A stretch of 35,681 bases of DNA from DASUCS01 sp036275935 (GTDB lineage Bacteria; Actinomycetota; Acidimicrobiia; Acidimicrobiales; JACDCH01). Each line of letters opens with the position of its first letter. The first letter of the stretch is position 1. The notes beneath the pieces were generated by a model that did not search any database, was not told the DNA's origin, and was given only the letters and a program-made list of their open reading frames with translations. Shown here in pieces: positions 1 to 8,019 of this stretch. The DNA is taken from the NCBI GenBank assembly GCA_036275935.1, contig DASUCS010000387.1:1-35681 (forward strand). The letters run 5' to 3'. The translations under genes were made by a program, and so were the position numbers.

Positions 1-528
1 GTCGCCAACCCTCTGCAGCTGCACGTCACTCACCTTCCAGTCGGTGCCGCGTGAAACCAGCTGAGCCCGCGCCTTTACCGTCGATATGTGGTCATTCAAG
101 ACGGAACCGTCGGCAGCGACCTGAACGCGGTCGTCGACGAAGCAGTCGGAAACAACTGCGCCCGTCGAGCTGAGTTCGACGGCAACTGTTCGGTGGCCAT
201 ACTTGGCGCCGTCAGGTATTCGAGTAGTTCGTCCCTCGGAGGGCCTCGTCGTGAGGTCGTCCCGCACCGCGCTCAGAACGGGATCAACGGCCCGGGTGTT
301 GAGTGCAGCGTCGTCGGGATCGGGCGCCGTACCGAGCCGATCGAGAATCCTCCAATAGTCGAGATAGGCGGCCTTGACCGCCTCTTGCGGGCTGGTGGTC
401 GTGGTCGGGGCGAGGGTGGTCGCCGTGGTGGATGTCGTCGTGCTCGAGGCCGCAGAGCCGCTTCCTTCACCGGAGCACGCGGCGAGGAGCACCAGCCCGA
501 CCAGCGCGAATCGCCCGATTCCCCGCAT
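1..528 (-). CDS. Putative secreted lipoprotein, C-terminus outside the window
   Basis: The reverse strand is open from the left edge to an ATG at 528 (an in-frame GTG lies at 540). The visible 176 residues start with a short basic n-region and a hydrophobic stretch ending in LVLLAAC, a classical lipobox, so the protein should be lipidated and held outside the membrane. A Ser/Thr/Pro linker (about residues 18-45) follows, then a mixed alpha/beta region beginning QEAVKAAYLDYW. That opening resembles the association domains of many actinobacterial lipoproteins, but I cannot name a family. The stop codon is not in the window. It is divergent from rpsO, with about 170 bp between them. That it is a lipoprotein is well supported; its function is unknown. 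Confidence 0.72.
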   Translation of the reverse strand, partial: MRGIGRFALVGLVLLAACSGEGSGSAASSTTTSTTATTLAPTTTTSPQEAVKAAYLDYWRILDRLGTAPDPDDAALNTRAVDPVLSAVRDDLTTRPSEGRTTRIPDGAKYGHRTVAVELSSTGAVVSDCFVDDRVQVAADGSVLNDHISTVKARAQLVSRGTDWKVSDVQLQRVGD

Positions 529-577
529 TCCAGTGCCCACAGTTCGACGCGGGCGCGTACGAACCCTTTCGCGCACT

Positions 578-606
578 TTCAACAAATCTCGTCCACCTGG
601 TATCCT
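578..606 (+). promoter_or_regulatory. Probable sigma-70-type promoter of rpsO
   Basis: A -35 element TTCAAC (578-583) and a -10 element TATCCT (601-606) are separated by exactly 17 bp. They lie about 90 bp before the rpsO start in the lipoprotein/rpsO divergent gap. Transcription would start near 613, right at a perfect 6-bp hairpin (613-618 with 622-627, loop ATT) that would form the 5' end of the rpsO leader. Seen in sequence; promoter activity is inferred. Confidence 0.5.
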
Positions 607-697
607 GTCTCGACGCCGATTCGGCGTTCCGCTGCCTGCCTCGCAACGCGGGTGTGGCGGCCGGGTCCAATACCCAAGCAAGAACCAGGATTCACGC

Positions 698-970
698 ATG
701 TCCGAGAAGATCGACCTGGCGAAGCCCGGCATCATCGCCGAGCACCGTCTGCACGACAGCGACACCGGGTCACCCGAGGTCCAGATCGCTCTGTTGACCG
801 AGCGCATCAACCACCTCACCGAGCATCTCAAGGTCCACAAGAAGGACCATCACAGCCGCCGCGGTCTGCTGATGCTCGTTGGCCGTCGCCGCCGCCTGCT
901 CGACTACGTCCGTTCGAACGACGTCGAGCGCTACCGGAGCATCATCGGCAAGCTCGGCTTGCGTCGCTAG
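698..970 (+). CDS. rpsO: 30S ribosomal protein S15
   Basis: The 90-residue product has the full length and hallmarks of bacterial S15: the N-terminal DTGSPEVQIALLTERI segment, HLKVHKKDHHSRRGLL in the middle and a C-terminal YRSIIGKLGLRR. S15 binds 16S rRNA early in small-subunit assembly. The ATG at 698 gives the family's normal N-terminus (MSEKIDLAKPGI); the same frame runs further upstream but that part is leader, not protein. It precedes pnp, the usual bacterial order, with a 185-bp gap carrying a long hairpin. S15 of other bacteria represses its own mRNA; the hairpin in this leader would be the place to look, but no specific S15 site is recognised. Confidence 0.97.
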   Translation: MSEKIDLAKPGIIAEHRLHDSDTGSPEVQIALLTERINHLTEHLKVHKKDHHSRRGLLMLVGRRRRLLDYVRSNDVERYRSIIGKLGLRR

Positions 971-1020
971 CAAACCGCGACACGCAAACCGCAACCAAAC
1001 ACAACACATCACTGATGCCG

Positions 1021-1111
1021 CTGCGGGGGCGGGTCAGCTGCCAGTTGCCCCGGCCTCAGGTGCGAACACGAGCACCGAGACCCCGACAACTGGGAACTGG
1101 CCCCGCCGCAG
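1021..1111 (+). promoter_or_regulatory. Long leader stem-loop before pnp
   Basis: Between rpsO and pnp, 1021-1049 (starting CTGCGG, ending CCAGTTGCC) can pair imperfectly with 1091-1111 (starting GGGAACTGG, ending CCGCAG), enclosing about 40 nt. In enterobacteria the pnp leader forms such a double-stranded structure, which RNase III cleaves before PNPase attacks its own mRNA. Position and shape match that role; processing here is inferred. Confidence 0.4.
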
Positions 1112-1155
1112 TGGCGCACACGGGACACAACGAATCGTCCCGAGAGGAGCCATAG

Positions 1156-3579
1156 ATGGCAGACGCCATTTCCGTATCTGGTCCCGTCACCGGGACCGAC
1201 AAGACGCTGTCCTTCGAGACCGGCAAGCTCGCATTCCAATCGCAGGGCTCGGTCGTCGCGAAGATCGGCGAAACCCTCGTGCTCGCCACCGCCAACGCGG
1301 CGACGGGCGTGCGTGAGGGCATCGACTTCTTCCCACTGACGGTCGACGTCGAAGAGCGCGCGTACGCCGCGGGCAAGATCCCCGGCTCGTTCTTCCGTCG
1401 TGAAGGCCGCCCGACCGACGCCGCCATCCTCAACTGCCGGCTCATCGACCGTCCGCTGCGCCCGTCGTTCCCTGACGGCTACCGCAACGAGACCCAGGTC
1501 GTGATCACCGTCATGGGTGCCGACATGCACAACCCGCAGGACGTGCTCGGCATCAATGCCGCCAGCGCGTCGCTCATGCTCAGCGGCATCCCGTTCGACG
1601 GCCCGATCGGCGCGGTGCGCATCGCGTACAGCCAAGAGGGCAAGTGGATCCCGCATCCCACGTACGACGAAGGCGACGACGCCACCTTCGAGCTCGTCGT
1701 CGCCGGCCGTGAGGTCGACGGCGACATCGCCATCATGATGGTCGAGGCCGGCGGCACCGAGAAGGCGTGGGACTACTACGAGGCGGGTGCGCCGAAGGTC
1801 ACCGAAGCGGTGATCGCGCAGGGCCTCGAAGAGTCGAAGACCTGGATCCGCGACAGCATCAACATGCAGCGCGAGCTCGTCCAGAAGGCCGGCGTGCACG
1901 AGCCGATCCCGTTCGACGAGCAGGTCGACTACACGCAAGACGTGTTCGACCGCGTCGCCGCCCTCGGGACCGATCGCATCGCGCAGGCGAGCACGATCAG
2001 CGCCAAGGCCGAGCGCAACGCCGCCACCGACGAGGCGATGGACTTCATCCTCGGGGAGCTGTGCGGCGAGGGCAAGGAGTTCGCCGGCAACGAGAAGCAG
2101 GTCAAGGCCGCCGGTCGCGCCCTGCAGAAGAAGCTCGTGCGCAAGCGCATCGTCGACGACGGTCTGCGCATCGACGGCCGCGGTCCCAAGGACATCCGTC
2201 CGCTCAGCGCCGAAGTCGGTGTGATCCCGACCGCGCACGGCTCGGGCCTGTTCCAGCGCGGTGAGACGCAGGTGCTCAACGTGTGCACCCTCGGCATGCC
2301 GAAGATGGATCAGCTGCTCGACACGCTCGCGCCGGAAGATCGCAAGCGCTACATGCACCACTACAACATGCCGCCGCACGCCAACGGCGAGGTCGGGCGA
2401 GTGGGGAGCCCGAAGCGTCGTGAAATCGGCCACGGTCTGCTGGCCGAGCGCGCGTTGCTGCCGGTCGTTCCGAGCAAGGAAGAGTTCCCGTACACGCTGC
2501 GCCTCGTGTCCGAGGTGCTGTCGTCGAACGGTTCGACGTCGATGGGATCGGTGTGCGCGTCGAGCCTGTCGCTGATGGACGCCGGCGTGCCGATCAAGGC
2601 TCCTGTCGCCGGCATCGCGATGGGCCTCGTGTACGCCGAAGGCAAGTACACGACCCTCACCGACATCCTCGGGGCGGAGGACGCCTTCGGTGACATGGAC
2701 TTCAAGGTCGCCGGCACCGCCGACTTCGTCACCGCGCTGCAGCTCGACACGAAGATCGATGGACTGCCCGCGGACGTGCTCGCGCAGGCGCTGCAGCAGG
2801 CCTACGAGGCCCGCATGCAGATCCTCGAAGTCATGAACAAGGCGATCGCCGAGCCTCGCGACGAGGTCGGCAGCACGGCGCCGAAGATCATCAGCTTCGA
2901 GATCCCGATCGACAAGATCGGTGAGGTCATCGGGCCCAAGGGCAAGGTCATCAACGCCATCCAGCAGGAGACCGGCGCGGACATCTCGGTCGACGACGAC
3001 GGCAGCGTCGGCACCGTCACGATCGGTTCGGTCGACGGTGGCGCGGTGGAAGAAGCCAAGCGCCAGATCCAGCTGATCCTCAACCCGCCGACCGCCGAAG
3101 TCGGTCAGGTGTACAGCGGCAAGGTCGTGAACATCACCAAGTTCGGCGCGTTCGTGAACATCCTCCCGGGCCGCGACGGTCTGCTCCACATCTCGAAGAT
3201 GGGCGGCGGCAAGCGCATCGACCGCGTCGAGGACGTGCTCGATCTCGGCGACGAGGTCGAGGTGCGCGTCGACGACGTCGATCCCAGCGGCAAGGTGTCG
3301 TTGACCCCGATCAACCCACTGGGCGGCGACGGCAGCAACGGCGGCAATGGTGACGGCGAGTCTCGGCCGCGGTCGAGCTCCGGTTCGACGTCGAGCGCGT
3401 CGGGTGTCGAGACCGTGTCGTTCGAGGACTCGTTCGACGCCGAGTTGCGTGAGGAGTTCGGTGATCTCGGTCCGGCCGAGGTCTCGTCGGGTGATCGTGG
3501 TGATCGCGGCGACCGCGGCTCTCGCGGTGGACGCGGCGGGCGTGACCGGGGGCGCGGCGGGCGAGATCGTCGCCGTTGA
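1156..3579 (+). CDS. pnp: Polyribonucleotide nucleotidyltransferase (PNPase) with RG-rich tail
   Basis: PNPase phosphorolytically degrades RNA from the 3' end and can add tails in reverse; it works as a cytoplasmic trimer. The 807 residues contain two RNase PH domains (about 10-230 and 325-560; note FFPLTVDVEERAYAAGKIPGSF and the catalytic-half motif SNGSTSMGSVCASSLSLMDAGVP), a KH domain (about 574-640, with IGPKGKVI) and an S1 domain (about 647-715, with GKVVNITKFGAFVNILPG). The ATG has a good ribosome site (GAGAGGAG). The last 90 residues are low-complexity: Gly/Ser-rich, then acidic, then GDRGDRG/RGGRGGRDRGRGG repeats, likely an extra RNA-contacting tail. The stop overlaps the TTG start of the next gene by four bases, so the two are probably translationally coupled. 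Confidence 0.97.
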   Translation: MADAISVSGPVTGTDKTLSFETGKLAFQSQGSVVAKIGETLVLATANAATGVREGIDFFPLTVDVEERAYAAGKIPGSFFRREGRPTDAAILNCRLIDRPLRPSFPDGYRNETQVVITVMGADMHNPQDVLGINAASASLMLSGIPFDGPIGAVRIAYSQEGKWIPHPTYDEGDDATFELVVAGREVDGDIAIMMVEAGGTEKAWDYYEAGAPKVTEAVIAQGLEESKTWIRDSINMQRELVQKAGVHEPIPFDEQVDYTQDVFDRVAALGTDRIAQASTISAKAERNAATDEAMDFILGELCGEGKEFAGNEKQVKAAGRALQKKLVRKRIVDDGLRIDGRGPKDIRPLSAEVGVIPTAHGSGLFQRGETQVLNVCTLGMPKMDQLLDTLAPEDRKRYMHHYNMPPHANGEVGRVGSPKRREIGHGLLAERALLPVVPSKEEFPYTLRLVSEVLSSNGSTSMGSVCASSLSLMDAGVPIKAPVAGIAMGLVYAEGKYTTLTDILGAEDAFGDMDFKVAGTADFVTALQLDTKIDGLPADVLAQALQQAYEARMQILEVMNKAIAEPRDEVGSTAPKIISFEIPIDKIGEVIGPKGKVINAIQQETGADISVDDDGSVGTVTIGSVDGGAVEEAKRQIQLILNPPTAEVGQVYSGKVVNITKFGAFVNILPGRDGLLHISKMGGGKRIDRVEDVLDLGDEVEVRVDDVDPSGKVSLTPINPLGGDGSNGGNGDGESRPRSSSGSTSSASGVETVSFEDSFDAELREEFGDLGPAEVSSGDRGDRGDRGSRGGRGGRDRGRGGRDRRR

Positions 3580-4832
3580 CCGACACGCACGTACGTAGGA
3601 CGACGCTGCCGAACGGTATACGCGTCGTCACAGAGCGAATGCCCGAAGCCCGGTCGGTGACGACCGGGTTCTGGGTCGCAGTCGGAGGTCGTGACGAGCC
3701 CGCGGAGCTCGCGGGCGCGTCACACTTCCTCGAGCACCTCGTCTTCAAGGGGAGCGAGACCCGTGCGGCGCGCGAGATCGCGGAGTCCGTCGATGCGATC
3801 GGCGGCGAGATGAACGCGTTCACGTCGCGCGAGCACACGGCGTACTACACGCGCTTGCCGGCGGATGAGCTGTCGTTCGGACTCGAGCTGCTGTGCGACG
3901 TGCTCGCCGAACCTGCGTTGCGGCCCCACGAGATCGACGCCGAGCGCGAAGTGATCCTCGAAGAGCTGGCGATGTCGGAGGACACGCCGGACGACAAGGT
4001 GCACTCGCTGATGGCGGACGCGGTGTTCCCTGACCATCCGCTCGGACGCGAGGTGCTCGGCGACGAGAACACGGTCGCTGCGCTGTCGCGTGACGAGATC
4101 CAGATGTTCTTCAAGGAGCACTACCGCCCGGCGAACGTCGTGATCGCCGCTGCGGGGCGGCTCGAACACGACGATGTCGTGGACGGCGTGAGCTCGTTCC
4201 TCGACTCGGTCGACTTCGGTGTCGCGCCCGAGCGTGCGAAACCCGATTCCGCACCGAAACCGCTCGCCTACGAGCAGCGCCCGACGGAACAGGCGCATCT
4301 CACGCTCGGATGGCGGGCCATCGACCAGCGCGATCCCGATCGGTTCGCGCTTGCGGTTGCCAACCAGAGCTTTGGCGGCGGACTGTCGAGCCGGCTGTTC
4401 CAGGAGATCCGTGAGGAACGCGGCCTTGCCTACGCCGTGTACTCCGCCGCGTCGCTCTACACCGACAGCGGCCTCTTCATGATCTACGCCGGTACGGCAC
4501 CTTCGAAGGTCGACGAAGTGCTCGACTTGATCGACGCCGAGGTCGCGAAGATCGTGGCGAACGGGATCACGGAGCGCGAGCTACGAGTCGCGACCGGCTA
4601 CCTCGTCGGCGCGTTGAACCTCAATCTCGAGGACAGCGGGAGCCGCATGGGCCGTCTGGCGCGTGGCGAGCTCGCCGCGGGGGAACCGCTCACCGTCGAC
4701 GAACAGGTCGAACGCATCCGTGCCGTCACGCTCGATGATGCGCACCGAGTCCTGCAGCGGATCTTGACGGGTCCTCGCGCGCTTGCGGCGGTCGGGCCGA
4801 TGGAGGAGAGCGCCTTTCGCTCGCGCGCGTAG
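3576..4832 (+). CDS. M16 family zinc metallopeptidase
   Basis: The 418 residues show the inverted zinc motif HFLEH (H50, E53, H54) and, about 76 residues on, the EREVILEELAMSED segment that supplies the third ligand. The C-terminal half carries the REERGLAYAVYS motif near residue 285, which completes the M16 active site. It is the size of the single-chain processing-protease-like members encoded beside pnp in many Gram-positive bacteria (YmxG/PqqL type). The cellular substrate of these enzymes is not settled. The start is TTG at 3576 inside the pnp stop (TTGA); the next in-frame residues (TLPNGIRVV) are the normal family N-terminus. Both catalytic parts are intact, so it should be active. Confidence 0.92.
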   Translation: MTDTHVRRTTLPNGIRVVTERMPEARSVTTGFWVAVGGRDEPAELAGASHFLEHLVFKGSETRAAREIAESVDAIGGEMNAFTSREHTAYYTRLPADELSFGLELLCDVLAEPALRPHEIDAEREVILEELAMSEDTPDDKVHSLMADAVFPDHPLGREVLGDENTVAALSRDEIQMFFKEHYRPANVVIAAAGRLEHDDVVDGVSSFLDSVDFGVAPERAKPDSAPKPLAYEQRPTEQAHLTLGWRAIDQRDPDRFALAVANQSFGGGLSSRLFQEIREERGLAYAVYSAASLYTDSGLFMIYAGTAPSKVDEVLDLIDAEVAKIVANGITERELRVATGYLVGALNLNLEDSGSRMGRLARGELAAGEPLTVDEQVERIRAVTLDDAHRVLQRILTGPRALAAVGPMEESAFRSRA

Positions 4833-4878
4833 CTGGCGGCGGATGTTGTCTGGCAAGCGTTCGCCTCAGGCGCGCCGT

Positions 4879-4930
4879 CGCTGGCGGTCCGGCCAGCGCA
4901 CTGTGCCAATGGAGACTCGCCGAGGGCGAG
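4879..4930. terminator. Two hairpins between convergent genes
   Basis: Stem 4879-4885/4892-4898 (CGCTGGC with GCCAGCG) and stem 4916-4921/4925-4930 (CTCGCC with GGCGAG) sit between the convergent M16 gene and the next reverse-strand gene. No clear T-tract follows, as is usual in high-GC actinobacteria, so termination is inferred from position and pairing. Confidence 0.4.
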
Positions 4931-4933
4931 CCT

Positions 4934-5617
4934 CTAGCGCTCGTAGGTGACCGCGTCGCCGATCTGCGTCGACGGATCGGCCGGCTGCTGCCCACGCTCG
5001 ATCACCAGCGCATCACCGATCTGCACGTCGTCGGGACCCGACGGATGCGTGTGCGTTTCCGGTGCGGCCGGCTCGGTGGTCGCCGGTGCCTCGGGGGTGG
5101 TGTCGACCGGAGCCACGGGCTCGGTGGTGGTCGGCGCGGCGACGACGGTCGACGTCGTGGTGGGCTCCGCTACGTCCGCGGCCGTGGCCGTGACGACTGC
5201 GGCGGGCCTCACGGTCGCGGGCGATGGTGCCGCGGCGACCTTGGTCGCTCCGAACAGCGCCAGTCCACCGACGGTCAATGACGCGGCGGCGGCGACGAAC
5301 GCGTGACGGCGGCGCAACCGGCGGCCGACTTCGGCTGCGGTCGCGGGGCTGACGCCGAGCAGCCGCTCGAGATCCATCTCGAGGTCCGCGTCGTTCAGGT
5401 CGAGCACCTGGGCCAGCACGACGACGTCGTCGTGACGGATCTCGATGCCCGAGCCGATGGGTGTGCCGCGCACCTGGCCGACGAGCGAGAGGTAGCTGCG
5501 AAGCACCGCCTCGTTCCCGAGCGCGGGATGGCTGACGACGGTCGAGTGCTCACCGATCGTCAATCGCATGGTCTCCGGGTCGAACTCGACCGGCTGGCGT
5601 GTGTCGTTGTCGTGCAT
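4934..5617 (-). CDS. Single-span membrane protein with Thr/Pro-rich outer region and repeated QIGDA tail
   Basis: The 227-residue protein has a cytoplasmic N-terminal part (about 1-110) rich in acidic residues, a single transmembrane segment (about 113-133, FVAAAASLTVGGLALFGATKV), and an Ala/Pro/Thr/Val-rich outer linker. The C-terminus carries two copies of a short motif: VQIGDALVIER and, as the very last residues, TQIGDAVTYER. Start ATG 5617 is chosen because AGGGA lies five bases before it; an in-frame GTG at 5641 has no such site. Layout (inner domain, one span, disordered outer tail) resembles anti-sigma or signalling anchors, but no sigma factor is adjacent and I do not recognise a family. 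It is divergent from dapB. Confidence 0.75.
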   Translation of the reverse strand: MHDNDTRQPVEFDPETMRLTIGEHSTVVSHPALGNEAVLRSYLSLVGQVRGTPIGSGIEIRHDDVVVLAQVLDLNDADLEMDLERLLGVSPATAAEVGRRLRRRHAFVAAAASLTVGGLALFGATKVAAAPSPATVRPAAVVTATAADVAEPTTTSTVVAAPTTTEPVAPVDTTPEAPATTEPAAPETHTHPSGPDDVQIGDALVIERGQQPADPSTQIGDAVTYER

Positions 5618-5700
5618 CGCGTCCCTAGCTACGTCGCCCACTGGGAAACTGTCGGCAAAGTGCCCAAAGATCTTGAGGTGCTGGCCTACGTTGGCGGGCG

Positions 5701-6465
5701 ATGAGCATTCGAGTTGGCGTGTTCGGGGCCGGGGGGCGGATGGGGACCACCGTGTGCGAGGCGGTGACCGACGAGCCCGGCCTCGAGCTGGTGGCGGGAA
5801 TCGACCCTGGTCACGAGGGCGAGACGGTCGAAGGAGTGACGATCGTGGGCGATCCGTCGAAGCTCGACGCCGCCGTCGACGTCGTCGTCGACTTCACCCA
5901 GATCTCCGCCGCCCGGGAGAACGCCCGCTGGGCAGCGGAGCAGGGCGTGCACGCGGTGATGGGGACGTCCGGCTTCAACGCCGAGGACGTCGACCAGCTG
6001 CGCGCCTTGTTCACCCGGAGCAACTGCGTGATTGCCCCGAACTTCGCAATTGGTGCAGTGCTCATGGTCGTGCTCGCCGAACGCGCCGCGCCCTACTTCG
6101 ACACCGCCGACATCATCGAGCTCCACCACGACGGCAAGCGCGACGCGCCCTCCGGAACTGCGATGCACACCGCCGACCGGATGGCGGCCGCCTCGCCGAA
6201 ATGGGCTCCCGACCCGACGCAGGACATGGTGCTCGAAGGCGCTCGCGGGAGCACCGGGCCCGCCGGCATCCACATCCACTCGCTGCGTGTGCGCGGGATG
6301 GTGGCGTCCCAAGAGGTCATCCTCGGCACGACTGGCCAGTCACTGGTGATCCGCCACGACAGCTACGACCGGTCCAGCTTCATGCCGGGCGTGATGCTCG
6401 CCGTCAAGGCCGTCGCCGACCACCCCGGCGTCACCGTCGGACTGGATCAGCTGCTCAATCTGTGA
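5701..6465 (+). CDS. dapB: 4-hydroxy-tetrahydrodipicolinate reductase
   Basis: DapB reduces the DapA product with NAD(P)H to tetrahydrodipicolinate, the step before the branches to meso-diaminopimelate (peptidoglycan) and lysine. The 254 residues show the Rossmann motif GAGGRMG (9-15), APNFAIGAVLM near residue 115-125, and the signature E140-L-H142-H143-D-G-K146-R-DAPSGTA with the catalytic His and Lys. Length is normal for the family. The ATG at 5701 follows GGCGGG. The gene stands alone: no other dap gene lies in the window, and it is separated from both neighbours by divergent or convergent arrangement. Its stop codon touches a strong inverted repeat. Confidence 0.96.
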   Translation: MSIRVGVFGAGGRMGTTVCEAVTDEPGLELVAGIDPGHEGETVEGVTIVGDPSKLDAAVDVVVDFTQISAARENARWAAEQGVHAVMGTSGFNAEDVDQLRALFTRSNCVIAPNFAIGAVLMVVLAERAAPYFDTADIIELHHDGKRDAPSGTAMHTADRMAAASPKWAPDPTQDMVLEGARGSTGPAGIHIHSLRVRGMVASQEVILGTTGQSLVIRHDSYDRSSFMPGVMLAVKAVADHPGVTVGLDQLLNL

Positions 6466-6511
6466 ACTCGACGAAATAGGCATCGCCAAGCGATGCCTAT
6501 TTCGTCGAGTT
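6465..6511. terminator. Bidirectional terminator shared by dapB and the SDR gene
   Basis: A perfect 22-bp inverted repeat (6465-6486 and 6490-6511) with a 3-nt loop begins at the last base of the dapB stop codon and includes the stop codon (6497-6499) and last codons of the convergent SDR gene. Outer arms are AT-rich (AACTCGACGAAATAGG), giving a T-containing trailer on both strands. It is the strongest terminator-like structure in the window. Confidence 0.85.
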
Positions 6512-7246
6512 TCGGAAAACCATCGTCGCTCGCGCTTGGTCGCGGGGACGCACGACGATCTGGTCGATGTCGACGTGACTTGGTCGCGTCGCCACCCACG
6601 CGATGCAGTCGGCGATGTCGTCTGCGGTGAGCGGCGTCATTCCTTCGTAGACCTTGGCCGCAGCGTCCTCGTCGCCCCCGAAGCGCACGATCGAGAACTC
6701 CGTCTCCACCATCCCGGGGTCGATCTCGCTGACCCGCACGGGCTGACCGAGCAGCTCCATGCGCAGCACGTCCATCACGGCGCGCACTGCGTGCTTCGCC
6801 GCGTTGTAGCCCGCGCCGCCCGGATAGGGCTCGATCCCCGCGATCGAACCGATCGTTATGACGTGACCGTCTCCCGACGCGACCAACTTCGGCAACAGCG
6901 CCTTCGTGACTCGAAGAACGCCGAGGACGTTGGCCTCGTACATCCACGTCCACTGATCTTCATTCGCCTCGGCGACGGAGTCGCGTCCGAGCGCTCCGCC
7001 GGCGTTGTTGACCAGCAACCGGCAGTCCTCGATCGCCGTACAGAACGCGTCGACCGACGCGGCATCGGTGACGTCGAGCTCGAGCGCCCTTGCTGCAGGG
7101 CCGATCGAGGACGCCACCTCCTGTAACCGACCGACGCGACGCGCGCCGAGCACGACGTCGAATCCCTCGGACGCGAGCCGACGTGCCGCGGCCGCGCCGA
7201 TGCCACTCGACGCGCCCGTGACTACCGCAACGCCGCGATCACTCAT
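6497..7246 (-). CDS. Short-chain dehydrogenase/reductase
   Basis: Classical SDR of 249 residues. The cofactor motif TGASSGIG is at 10-17, NNAGGALGRD follows near 85-95, the catalytic serine is in TIGSIAG, and the catalytic Tyr/Lys pair is in GYNAAKHA. The sequence after the first strand (ARRVGRL) suggests NADP preference. It is closest in style to the YdfG/serine 3-dehydrogenase type of SDR (AIEDCRLLVNNAGGALG, KALLPKLVASGDGHVITIGSIAG), so a 3-hydroxy acid or small carbonyl substrate is possible; this is inference. Start ATG 7246 overlaps the end of the upstream DedA-like gene by eight bases (ATGAGTGA), so the two form an operon. The gene ends inside the shared terminator. Confidence 0.9.
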   Translation of the reverse strand: MSDRGVAVVTGASSGIGAAAARRLASEGFDVVLGARRVGRLQEVASSIGPAARALELDVTDAASVDAFCTAIEDCRLLVNNAGGALGRDSVAEANEDQWTWMYEANVLGVLRVTKALLPKLVASGDGHVITIGSIAGIEPYPGGAGYNAAKHAVRAVMDVLRMELLGQPVRVSEIDPGMVETEFSIVRFGGDEDAAAKVYEGMTPLTADDIADCIAWVATRPSHVDIDQIVVRPRDQARATMVFRNSTK

Positions 7247-7991
7247 CGGGTTCGGCCTCTTCGGACTCGAGCTCGTCCTCGAGATGGCGCAGCCCCGAGA
7301 TCTCGGACTCGCCCTGCCGACGCTCGTTCCACACCGTGAAGGCCACGAGGCCGACGGAGAGCACCAACAACGGCACGCGGTAGTCCTGGATGAACCCGAG
7401 GACGGCATCGATCGGCTTGTCGAAGATGTTGCCGAGCACCTGGATGATCCACAGGCGGAAGATCGTGCCGCTGACGTTCAACGCCACGAACACAGGGATG
7501 GACATGCCCGCCGCCCCGGCGAACAGACAGATGTAATTGTTCGGAGCGAGGAACACGAGCGGGTACGCGGCGACACCGAACCACCGCTCCGCGCTGCGCA
7601 TGAAGCGGCCGTAGGTCGGTGCCTGACGTTCCATCCATTTCGTCGCGGTGTCGCCGTAGTAGTAGCCGAGTATGTAGAAGAGCGGGTCCGACAGCAGGAG
7701 GCGGAACGTCCCCACGAGGTAGTAGGGCACGGCATCGACCTGGTTCACGACCAGAACCAGGTTGCGATTGCGGGCGTTGAGCGCGATCAGCCACAGCGGA
7801 TGCTGATCCACGAGTGTCGGCGCCAGTGCGTCGCCGACCATGCCGCCGACGACGAGGACGATGATGGCGCCGATGATGAGGGACAGCGTCCGCCGACTGA
7901 GCCGCCGCGGAGAAGAGGTCGCCGACGCGTCGTCCTGGTCGTCGCCCACCGAGTCCAAGGTGGGCATTCTTGCATTACCGTCGCGGCTCAC
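7239..7991 (-). CDS. DedA/VTT-like integral membrane protein
   Basis: This 250-residue protein has about five hydrophobic segments after a charged, disordered N-terminus. The region FYILGYYYGDTATKWMER, the stretch FLAPNNYICLFAGAAGMSIPVFVALNVSGTIFRLW and the amphipathic re-entrant-like helices resemble the VTT (SNARE-associated Golgi/DedA) fold, though the classical F-x-PGE motif is replaced by APNN, so it is a divergent member. Known DedA proteins move lipid carriers or support membrane homeostasis; the role here is inferred only from fold. The start is a GTG at 7991 or an ATG at 7967; neither has a good ribosome site. It overlaps the SDR gene and is head-to-head with the acyl-CoA synthetase, with under 60 bp between them. 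A very acidic C-terminus (ELESEEAEPDE) ends it. Confidence 0.75.
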   Translation of the reverse strand: MSRDGNARMPTLDSVGDDQDDASATSSPRRLSRRTLSLIIGAIIVLVVGGMVGDALAPTLVDQHPLWLIALNARNRNLVLVVNQVDAVPYYLVGTFRLLLSDPLFYILGYYYGDTATKWMERQAPTYGRFMRSAERWFGVAAYPLVFLAPNNYICLFAGAAGMSIPVFVALNVSGTIFRLWIIQVLGNIFDKPIDAVLGFIQDYRVPLLVLSVGLVAFTVWNERRQGESEISGLRHLEDELESEEAEPDE

Positions 7992-8019
7992 TACGCGTCA
8001 CTGAACAAGGGGGATGGGG

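Noticed and set aside
1009..3189. A 726-codon reverse-strand open frame over pnp
   Set aside because: It is the antisense shadow of pnp; His/Arg/Asp-biased composition without domains, and pnp is unmistakable.
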